In this document: one piece after another, positions 18,660-27,340 of the stretch
Position numbering within the stretch: the first letter of the stretch is position 1
Layout: every line of letters begins with the position of its first letter
Assembly: GCA_020635695.1 (NCBI GenBank)
Contig: JACJZH010000003.1
Location: 248,001 to 312,000 of the forward strand
Origin: Flavobacteriales bacterium
GTDB taxonomy: Bacteria > Bacteroidota > Bacteroidia > Flavobacteriales_F > PHOS-HE28
Reading direction: 5' to 3'
DNA length: 64,000 bases
Made by a program: the position numbers and the translations under genes
The notes under the pieces: model-generated
The model's database searches: none
Told to the model about the DNA's origin: nothing
What the model saw: only the letters and a program-made list of their open reading frames with translations

Positions 18660-19037
18660 ATGAAGAAAGCGCAGGGCGACCAGAACGCCGCCCGCTTGGT
18701 GGATGCCATTGTGAAGGGCGTCCAGGAGGTCAAGGGAAAGGATATCGTCCATTTGGACCTGAGAGGGGTGCCGAACACCGTCTGTGACCACTTCGTTATC
18801 TGTCACGGCGACTCCGTGACCCAGGTGGAGGCCATCGCCGGGTCGGTGGAGAAGTTCGCCAGGGAGGAGGCCGGTGAAAAACCTTGGCACAGTGAAGGTG
18901 CGAACAACGCGGAATGGGTGCTGCTGGACTACGTGAACGTGGTGGTGCACATCTTTCTGCGGGACAAGCGGACCTTCTATGGACTGGAGGACCTGTGGGC
19001 CGACGCCGCGCGGCATGTGTACGACAACGTGGCCTGA
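18660..19037 (+). CDS. rsfS: ribosome silencing factor RsfS
   Basis: A 125-residue protein with RsfS/YbeB hallmarks: GKDIVHLDLRG, the CDHFVICHGDSVTQVEAIA block, EGANNAEWVLLDYVNVVVHIF and YGLEDLWADA. RsfS binds ribosomal protein L14 and prevents subunit joining when nutrients are scarce. It is the first gene of a run continuing into ftsH after 23 nt. The rsfS-ftsH order is common in Bacteroidota. Start set by homology and the -7 element just upstream. Confidence 0.95.
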   Translation: MKKAQGDQNAARLVDAIVKGVQEVKGKDIVHLDLRGVPNTVCDHFVICHGDSVTQVEAIAGSVEKFAREEAGEKPWHSEGANNAEWVLLDYVNVVVHIFLRDKRTFYGLEDLWADAARHVYDNVA

Positions 19038-19060
19038 ACGAACCGAAGGGGACCTGATCC

Positions 19061-21112
19061 GTGGAGCAACCGAACAATAAGCCCAAAGGACCGCGCAACG
19101 ACGGCGACAAGCCCAAGCGCACCTTCAATTTCTACTGGATCTACGGGATCATCATCGTGGTGATCCTGTCGATCAACCTCTTCACCATGGGTGGCGGATC
19201 GATGGAGATCGAACCCATGGAGTACCAGGAGATGGTGAAGAACGGCGATGTGGAACGCGTCGTGGTCATCAACGATGAGGTGGCCCAGGTCTACATCAAG
19301 CGCGACAAGCTGGACCAGGAACCGCACAAGTCGCGGATCCCCCGGTCCATGATGTCCGGCTCCAACGTGAGCGGCCCTCACTACGCGTTCAACATCGGGT
19401 CCATCGACACCTTCCAGCAGCAGCTGCAGGAGTTCAACAAGGACTACGGCGTGCGCTACTCCTTCAAGCGCCAGGACAACTGGGGCCGCGAGGTGCTGCA
19501 GTGGGTGCTGTTCCTGGGCATCATGATCGCCATCTGGATGTTCGTGATGCGCCGCATCGGTGGCGGCGGAGGACCCGGTGGCCAGATCTTCAACATCGGC
19601 AAGAGCCGGGCCCAGGTCTTCGAGGGCGGCAAGAGCACCAACGTCACCTTCAACGATGTGGCCGGGCTCGATGAGGCCAAGGAGGAGCTCCAGGAGATCG
19701 TGGACTTCCTGAAGAACCCGAAGAAGTACACCGACCTCGGTGCCAAGATCCCCAAGGGCGCCCTGCTCGTGGGCCCTCCTGGCACCGGCAAGACGCTGCT
19801 CGCCAAGGCCGTGGCCGGTGAGGCCCAGGTGCCCTTCTTCTCGTTGAGCGGCTCGGACTTCGTGGAGATGTTCGTGGGCGTGGGTGCCAGCCGTGTGCGC
19901 GACCTGTTCAAGCAGGCGAAGGAGAAGGCCCCCAGCATCATCTTCATCGATGAGATCGATGCGATCGGACGGGCGCGTGGCCGCAGCGTGAGCATGGGTG
20001 CCAACGACGAGCGGGAGAACACGCTGAACCAGCTGCTCACCGAGATGGACGGCTTCGGCACCAACACCGGGGTGATCCTGATCGGGGCCACCAACCGCGC
20101 CGACGTGCTGGACCGCGCCCTGATGCGCCCGGGCCGGTTCGACCGGCAGATCTACGTGGACATGCCCGACCTCAAGGAGCGCATGGCCATCTTCCAGGTG
20201 CACCTGAAACCCCTGAAGCTGGACACCTCAGTGGACGTGGAGTTCCTCGCCAAGCAGACGCCTGGGTTCTCGGGGGCCGACATCGCCAACATCTGCAACG
20301 AGGCCGCCCTGATCGCCGCCCGGAAGAAGAAGAAGACCATCGACCGGCAGGACTTCCTGGACGCCGTGGACCGCGTGATCGGTGGGCTAGAGAAGAAGAA
20401 TCGGATCATCAACCGCGAGGAGAAGGAGCACATCGCCTTCCATGAGGCCGGCCATGCCACGGTGAGCTGGCTGGTGGAGCATGCCTCGCCCCTGGTGAAG
20501 GTGACCATCGTACCCCGAGGACGATCCCTGGGCGCGGCCTGGTACCTGCCCGAGGAACGCCACCTGACCACCACCGAGCAGATGCTCGACGAGATCTGTG
20601 CCGCCCTCGGTGGCCGTGCTGCCGAGGAGATCATCTTCGGCAAGATCAGCACCGGCGCCCTGAGCGACCTGGAGAAGGTGACCAAGCAGTCCTACGCCAT
20701 GGTCTCGATCTATGGCCTCAACGACCGGATCGGCAACATCAGCTACTACGACAGCACGGGGCAGAACGAATACGCGTTCGGCAAGCCCTACAGCGAGAAC
20801 ACCGCCAAGCTGATCGACGAGGAGGCGAGCAAGATCGTGGAGGGCCAGTATGAGCGGGCCAAGCGCATCCTGACCGAGAACAAGGACAAGCTCACGGCAC
20901 TGGCCCGGCAACTGCTGGACAAGGAGGTGATCTTCAAGGAGGACCTGGAGAAGATCTTCGGCGACCGACCCTTCGCGAAACGCGAGGAGGAACCCCTGAT
21001 CCGTAACGGTGCCTCCACCCCGGGTGCGACCGAAGCTCCTGCTGCCGAAGGGCAGAACACCGCCGGTGTGGAGGAGACCGGCGATCAGGGACCTGCACCG
21101 GCATCCTCCTGA
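19061..21112 (+). CDS. ftsH: ATP-dependent zinc metalloprotease FtsH
   Basis: A 683-residue protein starting at GTG. It has a membrane segment (about 24-43), a periplasmic domain, a second membrane segment (about 145-165), an AAA+ domain with Walker A GPPGTGKT (238-245), IIFIDEIDAIGRARG and ATNRADVLDRALMRPGRFDR, and the zinc-binding HEAGH (461-465) of the M41 protease. It degrades misfolded and regulatory membrane proteins. The C-terminus is an acidic, Pro/Ala/Gly-rich tail. The membrane-lipid genes cdsA and psd follow shortly downstream. Confidence 0.98.
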   Translation: MEQPNNKPKGPRNDGDKPKRTFNFYWIYGIIIVVILSINLFTMGGGSMEIEPMEYQEMVKNGDVERVVVINDEVAQVYIKRDKLDQEPHKSRIPRSMMSGSNVSGPHYAFNIGSIDTFQQQLQEFNKDYGVRYSFKRQDNWGREVLQWVLFLGIMIAIWMFVMRRIGGGGGPGGQIFNIGKSRAQVFEGGKSTNVTFNDVAGLDEAKEELQEIVDFLKNPKKYTDLGAKIPKGALLVGPPGTGKTLLAKAVAGEAQVPFFSLSGSDFVEMFVGVGASRVRDLFKQAKEKAPSIIFIDEIDAIGRARGRSVSMGANDERENTLNQLLTEMDGFGTNTGVILIGATNRADVLDRALMRPGRFDRQIYVDMPDLKERMAIFQVHLKPLKLDTSVDVEFLAKQTPGFSGADIANICNEAALIAARKKKKTIDRQDFLDAVDRVIGGLEKKNRIINREEKEHIAFHEAGHATVSWLVEHASPLVKVTIVPRGRSLGAAWYLPEERHLTTTEQMLDEICAALGGRAAEEIIFGKISTGALSDLEKVTKQSYAMVSIYGLNDRIGNISYYDSTGQNEYAFGKPYSENTAKLIDEEASKIVEGQYERAKRILTENKDKLTALARQLLDKEVIFKEDLEKIFGDRPFAKREEEPLIRNGASTPGATEAPAAEGQNTAGVEETGDQGPAPASS

Positions 21113-21125
21113 AGCACCTCCCCCC

Positions 21126-21338
21126 ATGACAGCGACCGACTGGACCGAGGTGTACAACACCACCGATCCCCATGAGGCCGAGCTGCTCAGGGGCATGTTG
21201 GAGGCCGAGGAGGTGCAGGCATTCGTCATGGACCATCGGTCATCCGCGTACCCGAATCTGGGTGAGGTGAAGGTGATGGTGCCGCGAGAGCTGGTCGTCA
21301 GGGCGATCCACCTGGTGAAAAAGTTCCGCGGAACGTGA
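21126..21338 (+). CDS. DUF2007-family putative signal-transducing protein
   Basis: A 70-residue protein with the DUF2007 pattern: TTDPHEAELLRGMLEAEEVQAFVMDH, then LGEVKVMVPRELVVRAIHLV. Family members are short alpha/beta proteins of unknown biochemical role. It sits 13 nt after ftsH and overlaps cdsA by 4 nt (GTGA), so it belongs to the same transcript. Confidence 0.85.
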   Translation: MTATDWTEVYNTTDPHEAELLRGMLEAEEVQAFVMDHRSSAYPNLGEVKVMVPRELVVRAIHLVKKFRGT

Positions 21339-22138
21339 GCGAACTGGCCCGCCGCGCATTGACCGGGGCGGTCTATGTACTGCTCACCATCGGGGCCGCC
21401 TACAGTGGTCCGTTCACGACCACGCTACTCTTTCTCCCGATAGGCCTTGTGGCAGCGGCGGAACTGCATCGCCTAGGGCCTCATGGGACCGCTTCGGAAC
21501 GACCGGTCCATCTGGTGCTCGCCGGCATCATCTACCTCGCCGTGGCATCGGGGGCCATGTTGGCAGGTTGGTCCTTTCGAGCGGCCCTCGCACTGGCCTT
21601 GCTCGTCATCCTTGTGCGTGTCACGGACCTGATCGTCCGGGGGCTCGACGAGCCCTTTGTTCGGATCGCCGGGATCCTGTTCATGGTGGCCTACACGGCC
21701 GTTCCACTGGGCCTGCTGGCGCACCTGGCCGCGAAAGGTCCGATGATCATGCTGGGGGTCTTCGTGCTCGTATGGACCAATGATACCGGTGCCTACCTGG
21801 CAGGGAGGACGCTCGGGCGACGGAAGCTGCTGCCCAGCGTTTCCCCGAACAAGACCGTGGAAGGCCTGCTCGGAGGCCTGTTGCTCACCGTGCTGGTCGG
21901 GTGGGGACTTTCGGGGGCCTGGCCCTCCTTTTCCACCTCCGATCGGTGCGCGCTGGCGCTCCTCATTTCGTTGAGCAGCACCTTGGGTGATCTGCTCGAG
22001 AGTGCCTTGAAGCGTGCACGCGGCGTGAAGGACAGTGGAACCCTGCTTCCCGGACATGGCGGGGTGCTTGACAGGATGGACGGTCTGCTGATCGCCATCC
22101 CCGTCTACGTTCTGTTCCTCGCCTTCGGCCCGGGCTAG
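21335..22138 (+). CDS. cdsA: phosphatidate cytidylyltransferase
   Basis: A 267-residue membrane protein starting at GTG, with about seven hydrophobic segments. It contains the C-terminal CdsA signature (SPNKTVEGLLGG and KRARGVKDSGTLLPGHGGVLDRMDG). It makes CDP-diacylglycerol from phosphatidate and CTP, the precursor of all phospholipids. Psd, which acts later in phosphatidylethanolamine synthesis, is the next gene. Confidence 0.95.
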   Translation: MSELARRALTGAVYVLLTIGAAYSGPFTTTLLFLPIGLVAAAELHRLGPHGTASERPVHLVLAGIIYLAVASGAMLAGWSFRAALALALLVILVRVTDLIVRGLDEPFVRIAGILFMVAYTAVPLGLLAHLAAKGPMIMLGVFVLVWTNDTGAYLAGRTLGRRKLLPSVSPNKTVEGLLGGLLLTVLVGWGLSGAWPSFSTSDRCALALLISLSSTLGDLLESALKRARGVKDSGTLLPGHGGVLDRMDGLLIAIPVYVLFLAFGPG

Positions 22139-22147
22139 CAGGGCCGC

Positions 22148-22155
22148 TATATTTG
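22148..22155 (+). promoter_or_regulatory. -7 promoter element TATATTTG for psd
   Basis: An exact TAnnTTTG match in the 34-nt gap between cdsA and psd, 17 nt upstream of the psd ATG. It suggests psd can be transcribed separately from the ftsH-cdsA run. Confidence 0.6.
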
Positions 22156-22172
22156 GCCGTCCCCCAAGGACC

Positions 22173-22838
22173 ATGCGGATCCACCGAGAAGGCACCGGAA
22201 CCATCCTGATCGCATTGGCCCTCTCCGGGTCGCTGTTGTTCGGCATCTGGAAGTGGTCGCTGCTGCCGCCCCCCCTTCAGGTGGGTCTGTCGGCAGTGGT
22301 GGTGCTGCTCCTCTTGATCGTTGTCTACTTCTTCCGTGAACCCGAACGGCGACCGCCAGACACACAGGGCCTGGTGCTGGCCCCGGCCGATGGCCGCGTG
22401 GTGGCCATCGAACGCGTGAAGGAGGGCGAATACCTCGGCGATGAGCGCATTCAGGTGTCCATCTTCATGTCACCGCTCAACGTCCATGTGAACTGGTATC
22501 CAGTGGCTGGTGAGGTGAGCTATTTCAAGTACCATCCCGGCCGCTACCTGGTCGCCTGGCATCCCAAATCGAGCACGGACAACGAACGCACCACGGTGGT
22601 CGTTCGGACCCCGGAGCATGGCGAAGTGCTCTTCCGGCAGATCGCCGGCGCACTGGCCCGCAGGATCTGCACCTACAGCCGGCCGGGAGATGAGGTGGGC
22701 GCAGGGACCGAGTTCGGGTTCATCAAGTTCGGTTCCCGGGTGGACGTGTTCCTGCCACTTCACGCGCAGGTCTCCGTGGGCATCGGCGACCGCGTGCAGG
22801 GTGCCCGTTCCGTGATCGCCGAATTCCCTTCACGATGA
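22173..22838 (+). CDS. psd: phosphatidylserine decarboxylase proenzyme (short type)
   Basis: A 221-residue protein with two N-terminal membrane segments (about 9-58), YFFREPER, LAPADGRVVAIE, SIFMSPLNVHVNWYP and the self-cleavage site FGS near residues 186-188. Cleavage before the Ser would create the pyruvoyl cofactor. It converts phosphatidylserine to phosphatidylethanolamine. This is the short archaeal-type/PSD-B form common in Bacteroidota. Its stop overlaps the following lipoprotein start (ATGA). Confidence 0.95.
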   Translation: MRIHREGTGTILIALALSGSLLFGIWKWSLLPPPLQVGLSAVVVLLLLIVVYFFREPERRPPDTQGLVLAPADGRVVAIERVKEGEYLGDERIQVSIFMSPLNVHVNWYPVAGEVSYFKYHPGRYLVAWHPKSSTDNERTTVVVRTPEHGEVLFRQIAGALARRICTYSRPGDEVGAGTEFGFIKFGSRVDVFLPLHAQVSVGIGDRVQGARSVIAEFPSR

Positions 22839-23320
22839 GGATCACCCAACGAACGCCGCTGCTCCTGCTCTCCCTGGCCCTGTTCTCGGCGTGTGGTACG
22901 GCTCCTCAGGAAAAGGGAAGCGATGCCACCTCCGGCCAAGGACCGACATCGGGCCAGGAGATCGGGCACGGCGACGGACCGCGCTTCGACGGAACGTACA
23001 GCACGGTGATGGGTGAGCGGAGCCTGTACCTCATGCGGTTCTTTCCGAAGGGCAACGTGGTGTTGTCCGCAGGTCCGGTGGACATGCGGGAGAGCTTGAC
23101 CTCCATGCTCACGGAGGACGCCGCCGGTGAACCCGAGATCGGGTATTACAACGTGCCGGTGACACGGCGGAACGACAGCCTGTTCTTCGAGGTCGAGGCC
23201 CTGCGGGGGTCGATCAGCTACGCCTGCCTCATCGGTGAGGACGTGCTGCACGTGCTCAAGCACAGCCACATCAACGGCAGGAAGGCCCAGCTCGAGTATG
23301 CCTTCACGCCCGATCCCTGA
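22835..23320 (+). CDS. lipoprotein of unknown function
   Basis: A 161-residue protein with a hydrophobic leader ending in the lipobox LFSAC (Cys about 20), then a Gly/Ser/Gln-rich linker and a compact domain (RFDGTYSTVMGERSLYLMRFFPKGNVVLSAG...). No family was recognised. It is translationally coupled to psd by an ATGA overlap. Its TGA abuts the stop of the convergent HAD gene (TGATCA), leaving no intergenic space. Confidence 0.8.
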   Translation: MRITQRTPLLLLSLALFSACGTAPQEKGSDATSGQGPTSGQEIGHGDGPRFDGTYSTVMGERSLYLMRFFPKGNVVLSAGPVDMRESLTSMLTEDAAGEPEIGYYNVPVTRRNDSLFFEVEALRGSISYACLIGEDVLHVLKHSHINGRKAQLEYAFTPDP

Positions 23321-24016
23321 TCAGGGAACGAGGATCGGCATCAGCTCGGCGAGTTCAGCCACCCGGTAGGTGGCCTCAGGGTCCTGCATCCCGGCAGAGG
23401 CCAGGTGGGCGTGATCCAGCCCGGCGGAACGTGCACCGACCATGTCCGAACCGATGCTGTCACCGATCATCACCGAACTGGAGCGATCGGCTCCGGCCGT
23501 GCGCATCGCCTTCTCGAAGATGCGTACATCCGGCTTCCGATGTCCTGCACGCTCCGAACTCAACACGACACGGAAGCGGTCCTGGATGCCCGACGCCTTC
23601 AGTTTCACCCGCTGCACCTCCTCGAACCCATTGGTGATGATGTGCAGGTGCGCCCGACCGGTCAAGGCATCCAACAGTTCCAGTGCTCCAGGCATCAATG
23701 CGGTGCGTAGCGGACAGCGCTGGAGATACTGACGTGAGAGCTCGGTCGCGAGCCGGTCATCCTTCACGCCGAAGTGGAGCAGGGTGTTCCGGAAACGCAG
23801 GACCCGGAGGACCTCCTTCGGGATCCTGCCGCTCTCATAGCCACCCCACATCGAGGTGTTCACTTCCTCGTAGGTGAGTATGAACTCATCCGCGTCCGGG
23901 ATGCCCGATCCGTCCAGGTCCAGGTCGCGGTGAAGTTCGCGCAGGGTGGCGCGGCTGTTGGTCTCGAAGTCCCAGAGCGTGTGGTCCAGGTCGAAGAAGA
24001 CGTGCCGGTACTTCAT
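23321..24016 (-). CDS. YjjG-family noncanonical pyrimidine nucleotidase (HAD superfamily)
   Basis: A 231-residue HAD-superfamily protein: motif I FFDLDHTLWDF (nucleophile Asp9, acid Asp11), motif II ITNGF, motif III Lys in RKPDVRIFEKA, and motif IV MIGDSIGSDMVGA. The early TLWDFETNSRATL stretch is typical of YjjG, a 5'-nucleotidase that clears noncanonical pyrimidine nucleotides. The start overlaps the previous gene's stop by 1 nt (TGATG). The upp gene two genes upstream also belongs to pyrimidine metabolism. Confidence 0.9.
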   Translation of the reverse strand: MKYRHVFFDLDHTLWDFETNSRATLRELHRDLDLDGSGIPDADEFILTYEEVNTSMWGGYESGRIPKEVLRVLRFRNTLLHFGVKDDRLATELSRQYLQRCPLRTALMPGALELLDALTGRAHLHIITNGFEEVQRVKLKASGIQDRFRVVLSSERAGHRKPDVRIFEKAMRTAGADRSSSVMIGDSIGSDMVGARSAGLDHAHLASAGMQDPEATYRVAELAELMPILVP

Positions 24017-24480
24017 CACAACACCCACGTCCAGGCCGCCGTCAGCACCACCGACCAGATGACCACCGAGGACAGCAGCGTGGGCAGGGTGCGCCGGTCG
24101 TGGTGGAAGTACTTGGCGGCAAGGATGCTCCCGATGGGGATGGAGATCAGCGGCGGAGTGATCATGGCAAGCCCATGCATTCCATGTCCGCGCTTCACGC
24201 GAACGATGAACCGGTTGGTCCGGGTGAACACCCTGCGACCCCGGACAGGCGCCCCACCGTGCATCTCCGCGATCTCCCGATGCAGACGCCGCAGACGCGA
24301 ACGGCGCATCAGCCAACCGCTGAGCCGGTAGAAAACGAGGGTCCCCAGGCAACCACCGGTGCTCGTGAACAACAGCGTTTCCAGGAAGGAGTACCCGAGC
24401 TGATGCGCGAGCATGGGTGAGAAGAAGAACTTCACCATGCTCATGGCCAGGATGGTCGCTATTTCAAGTGCGATGGGCAT
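24016..24480 (-). CDS. small multi-span membrane protein of unknown function
   Basis: A 154-residue protein with about four hydrophobic segments (roughly 3-28, 30-55, 105-125, 132-153). A highly basic central loop (RRSRLRRLHREIAEM) should lie in the cytoplasm. No family was recognised. It sits between upp (3 nt gap) and the YjjG-like gene (1-nt overlap), so it is probably co-transcribed with them. Confidence 0.75.
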   Translation of the reverse strand: MPIALEIATILAMSMVKFFFSPMLAHQLGYSFLETLLFTSTGGCLGTLVFYRLSGWLMRRSRLRRLHREIAEMHGGAPVRGRRVFTRTNRFIVRVKRGHGMHGLAMITPPLISIPIGSILAAKYFHHDRRTLPTLLSSVVIWSVVLTAAWTWVL

Positions 24481-24483
24481 CGT

Positions 24484-25134
24484 TCAGACCTTGGTCCCGT
24501 AGGCCAGGTCGCCCGCATCCCCCAGTCCGGGAACGATATAGGCCTGTGCGGTCATTTCCTCGTCCACCGCTCCCACCCAGATGCGGGTACCGGCCGGCAG
24601 ATGTGCCTTCACATGTTCCACTCCCTCGGTGCTTGCTATCACTGATACGACATGCAGGGCCCGAGGTTTCCCCATCCGGAGAAGGGCCTTGTGGACGAGT
24701 ACCATGCTGCGTCCGGTGGCCAGCATGGGGTCGCTGATCACCAGCACCCGGTCATCGATGCGTGGACTGCTCAAATACTCCACCTCGATGTCGAAGCCTT
24801 CCTCGCCCTTGCGGTGCTTTCGATAGGCCGAAACGAACGCCGAATCCGCGCGATCGAAATAGTTGAGCAATCCTTGATGCAGGGGCAGCCCTGCCCGGAG
24901 AATGGTCGCAAGGACCGGTTGTTCGCGAGGCACGTCCACCACGGCCTCTCCAAGCGGGGTGGTCACCTGCTCCGTATCGTACTCCATGGTCCGGCTCAGT
25001 TCGTAGGCCATGACCTCACCGATCCGCTCCATGTTCCTGCGGAACCGCATCGGATCCTGCTGGACCTGGGCATCACGGACCTCCGCGATGAAGCGATTGA
25101 CGATCGAGCGGTCCTTGATGAGTTCCTTCAACAT
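24484..25134 (-). CDS. upp: uracil phosphoribosyltransferase
   Basis: A 216-residue type I PRTase fold. It has ILRAGLPLHQGLL, the PRPP loop SDPMLATGRSM and the uracil-binding C-terminus VPGLGDAGDLAYG. It salvages uracil to UMP using PRPP. It follows the GNAT/FemAB-like gene by 5 nt and heads a three-gene run with the small membrane protein and the HAD nucleotidase. A TATATTTA sequence about 55 nt upstream, inside the preceding coding region, could be a weak promoter. Confidence 0.96.
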   Translation of the reverse strand: MLKELIKDRSIVNRFIAEVRDAQVQQDPMRFRRNMERIGEVMAYELSRTMEYDTEQVTTPLGEAVVDVPREQPVLATILRAGLPLHQGLLNYFDRADSAFVSAYRKHRKGEEGFDIEVEYLSSPRIDDRVLVISDPMLATGRSMVLVHKALLRMGKPRALHVVSVIASTEGVEHVKAHLPAGTRIWVGAVDEEMTAQAYIVPGLGDAGDLAYGTKV

Positions 25135-25139
25135 CGTTC

Positions 25140-26051
25140 CTAGGGCTTCATCCAGCGTACGGGGGCGGGCAACCGGTTCATCAAGGCCCGTAAATATACG
25201 TGCCGGCCTGCACCGAAACCCGCGTAGAACCGCGCCAGGGCCGGGTCATCACTACCGGCAAGGTCCAGGACCCCGGCTCGTCCGGCGATGTCGCTGATGT
25301 GCTGGTCCAACAACAGGAACATGGCGCGTTCCTCGCGCCCTTCAGGAGCGGCCAGACCCTTGAGGAAATAACTGCGTCCCTGCCACTGGACGAACCAGCC
25401 GGCCGCCAGTAGTGCATCCCGGCCGTTCCGGACACCAAGGACCCGGGCATTCCCCTCGGCGACCGACAAGGCCAGAAGCCCCCTGAACACACGACGCTGC
25501 TCGTCGGAAAGCTTCCACCGGGCGGCCTGGCTGCTGCCAAGCACGAACTCGAGGAAGCGCCCGGGATCAAGCTGCTCGTCCAACCGCAGCCCCGCCTCAT
25601 GGGCCCTGCGCAGGTTCCTGCGGTGATTGCTCGAGTACGCAGCACGCAGGTCCGGGATGTCCTTGTCCAGTCGGAGGCACAGGTCGGTGTGCTCGGAGAA
25701 CACGAAGCCCTTCGTGGGCTTAGGCTGCTTCGCGGGCCGCAGGTAGATGTCAGCGTACCTGAACCGCCGCGGCAAGGCTTCCAGGAACGGCACGACATGC
25801 CCTTGAGCCGTCCCCGTGGCGAACACACCCAGCTGCTGAAGGAGGAAGGGTTGACGGAGGTAGTCCACCCCGAAGCGTCGGCTCCAGGTCAATGGCATCC
25901 GGGATCCATCCTCGTCCACCAGGGCCTCCCATCCCGGCGATGCCACGTCGAGCACAGCACTTCGGGCATACCAGGTCGGGCCTGGACAGGACGACAGGTG
26001 CCGGTCCCACTCCTGCTTGTCGATCGCCTCGTGCCGAAGATGCCTGATCAT
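25140..26051 (-). CDS. GNAT/FemAB-like acyltransferase
   Basis: A 303-residue protein with a FemAB/BioF2-like GNAT layout: an N-terminal half with PTWYARSAVLDVASPGWEAL, then LRAAYSSNHRRNLRRAHEAGL, resembling the SSNxRRxIRKA segment of this group, and a C-terminal half ending in a YAGFGA turn. Such proteins transfer aminoacyl or acyl groups to cell-wall or surface polymers. The target is unknown. It overlaps the polysaccharide deacetylase gene by 4 nt, suggesting joint modification of a polysaccharide. Confidence 0.7.
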   Translation of the reverse strand: MIRHLRHEAIDKQEWDRHLSSCPGPTWYARSAVLDVASPGWEALVDEDGSRMPLTWSRRFGVDYLRQPFLLQQLGVFATGTAQGHVVPFLEALPRRFRYADIYLRPAKQPKPTKGFVFSEHTDLCLRLDKDIPDLRAAYSSNHRRNLRRAHEAGLRLDEQLDPGRFLEFVLGSSQAARWKLSDEQRRVFRGLLALSVAEGNARVLGVRNGRDALLAAGWFVQWQGRSYFLKGLAAPEGREERAMFLLLDQHISDIAGRAGVLDLAGSDDPALARFYAGFGAGRHVYLRALMNRLPAPVRWMKP

Positions 26052-27289
26052 GGTGCCGCACCTTCGGCCACGCGCGGAAGAACGACCTCCCATCCCGCCT
26101 CGTGCCCGTGTCCGCTGATGAACCGTTCGTGCCAGACGCTGACGAACGTGCCGCCGACCTGCCGCACCGCTCCTGCCAAGCGCAAAGCTTCCTCGATGGC
26201 CGCCACGGGCCCCAGGCGCATGCCGTAGGCCAGGGCACTGTCCATGACCTGGAACGGCCAGCATTCCAGTTCCGTTCGTCGTTCATTCTTCCTGTCGTAC
26301 CACGGGAAAGGCGTGCACGTTCCACAGCGGAAACCCGTGCGCCTGGAGAACCCTAGGCTGTGCTCCTCGCGGATGCCGAGACCCTCGAGCTCGACGAAGG
26401 TCCCAGGCACCTTGAACCGGAGAAAATGCTGCCTGCTCACCTTCACGGATGAACCGATGACCGCTTCCAGGCGCGACTTCTCCCGGGCCGTTGCTCCGGA
26501 CACCTCGCTGCTGGCATAGGATGGGTGGAGGCCGATCGCATGGCGGTGGGAAAGTGCTCTGGCGCGTTCCGCCATCGGTGGAAATGCCAGGGGCACCGCA
26601 TGATCATGCCTTCCCCGTTCGGCGACCAGCAGGTTCACCACCGTCCGGTCCGCATATCGGCTCGTCACCTGTTCAAAGAGCTCATCAATGAGATAGGGGT
26701 CCTTGGCCCGGCCCATCAATACCGCACCCCGCTCGCCAAGCTCCCTGAGCCGTCCCTGAAGCACGTCTCGAGCTGCCGAACCCAGCGTACGCCACCAGGG
26801 GCGACCGAGGTACTTGAAGCCGTTGTCCAGATCAAGGGTCACCACCTGCGTGTATGACCTGCGGCGTGGCGGAAGCCGGTGGTCCTGCCTGCTCCACGCA
26901 TCATCCAAGGCCAGGGCCCATTCGTCGACCACCGGCCGCTCCATGGCAGCAAGCGTCCATCCCTGGAGCTGCTCGTGATCGGGCCTTCCGTGCTCATCTT
27001 CCGGCAGACCTGTCTCGTGGGCCAATGTGAGGAGGTGGAACGCCGCTCCAAGGGGGTCGACCTGGGGATCCAGGGGAGGGAGGCCCGTATCCAGGGTGGG
27101 CGACGGGGTGAGGACGAACGCATCGGCCGGGCCGCCCTCGCCATAGTACAGCCTCGGTCCTTGGTGGGCGTCGAAGCGCTGGCGATCGGTCTCCTCCACC
27201 AGCTCCCTTCCCATCATGCCCCCGAGGAGGTGCCCGATCAGGTACCTCGCCCGCGGCGAAGGCCGCTCCATATGGAAGACCGCATGCAT
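26048..27289 (-). CDS. polysaccharide deacetylase-like protein
   Basis: A 413-residue protein. An N-terminal domain of about 130 residues (ARYLIGHLLGGMMGRELVEET) precedes a NodB-like region with VVTLDLDNGFKY (the usual metal-site Asp pattern), AIGLHPSYAS and EHSLGFSRRTGFRCGTCTPFPWYD. This arrangement occurs in Bacteroidota surface-polysaccharide loci. It probably removes acetyl groups from a glycan. The start was set at MHAVFHMERP because a TACCTTGG -7 element lies 13 nt upstream. It is coupled to the following GNAT/FemAB-like gene. Confidence 0.8.
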   Translation of the reverse strand: MHAVFHMERPSPRARYLIGHLLGGMMGRELVEETDRQRFDAHQGPRLYYGEGGPADAFVLTPSPTLDTGLPPLDPQVDPLGAAFHLLTLAHETGLPEDEHGRPDHEQLQGWTLAAMERPVVDEWALALDDAWSRQDHRLPPRRRSYTQVVTLDLDNGFKYLGRPWWRTLGSAARDVLQGRLRELGERGAVLMGRAKDPYLIDELFEQVTSRYADRTVVNLLVAERGRHDHAVPLAFPPMAERARALSHRHAIGLHPSYASSEVSGATAREKSRLEAVIGSSVKVSRQHFLRFKVPGTFVELEGLGIREEHSLGFSRRTGFRCGTCTPFPWYDRKNERRTELECWPFQVMDSALAYGMRLGPVAAIEEALRLAGAVRQVGGTFVSVWHERFISGHGHEAGWEVVLPRVAEGAAP

Positions 27290-27302
27290 GTCCGGGCCTG
27301 CG

Positions 27303-27310
27303 CCAAGGTA
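27303..27310 (-). promoter_or_regulatory. -7-like promoter element TACCTTGG
   Basis: One mismatch to TAnnTTTG, in the 51-nt gap between wecB and the deacetylase gene. It gives the deacetylase pair a possible promoter of its own. Confidence 0.45.
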
Positions 27311-27340
27311 ACGGCGATGCACGCCGCACCGGTATGGGTG

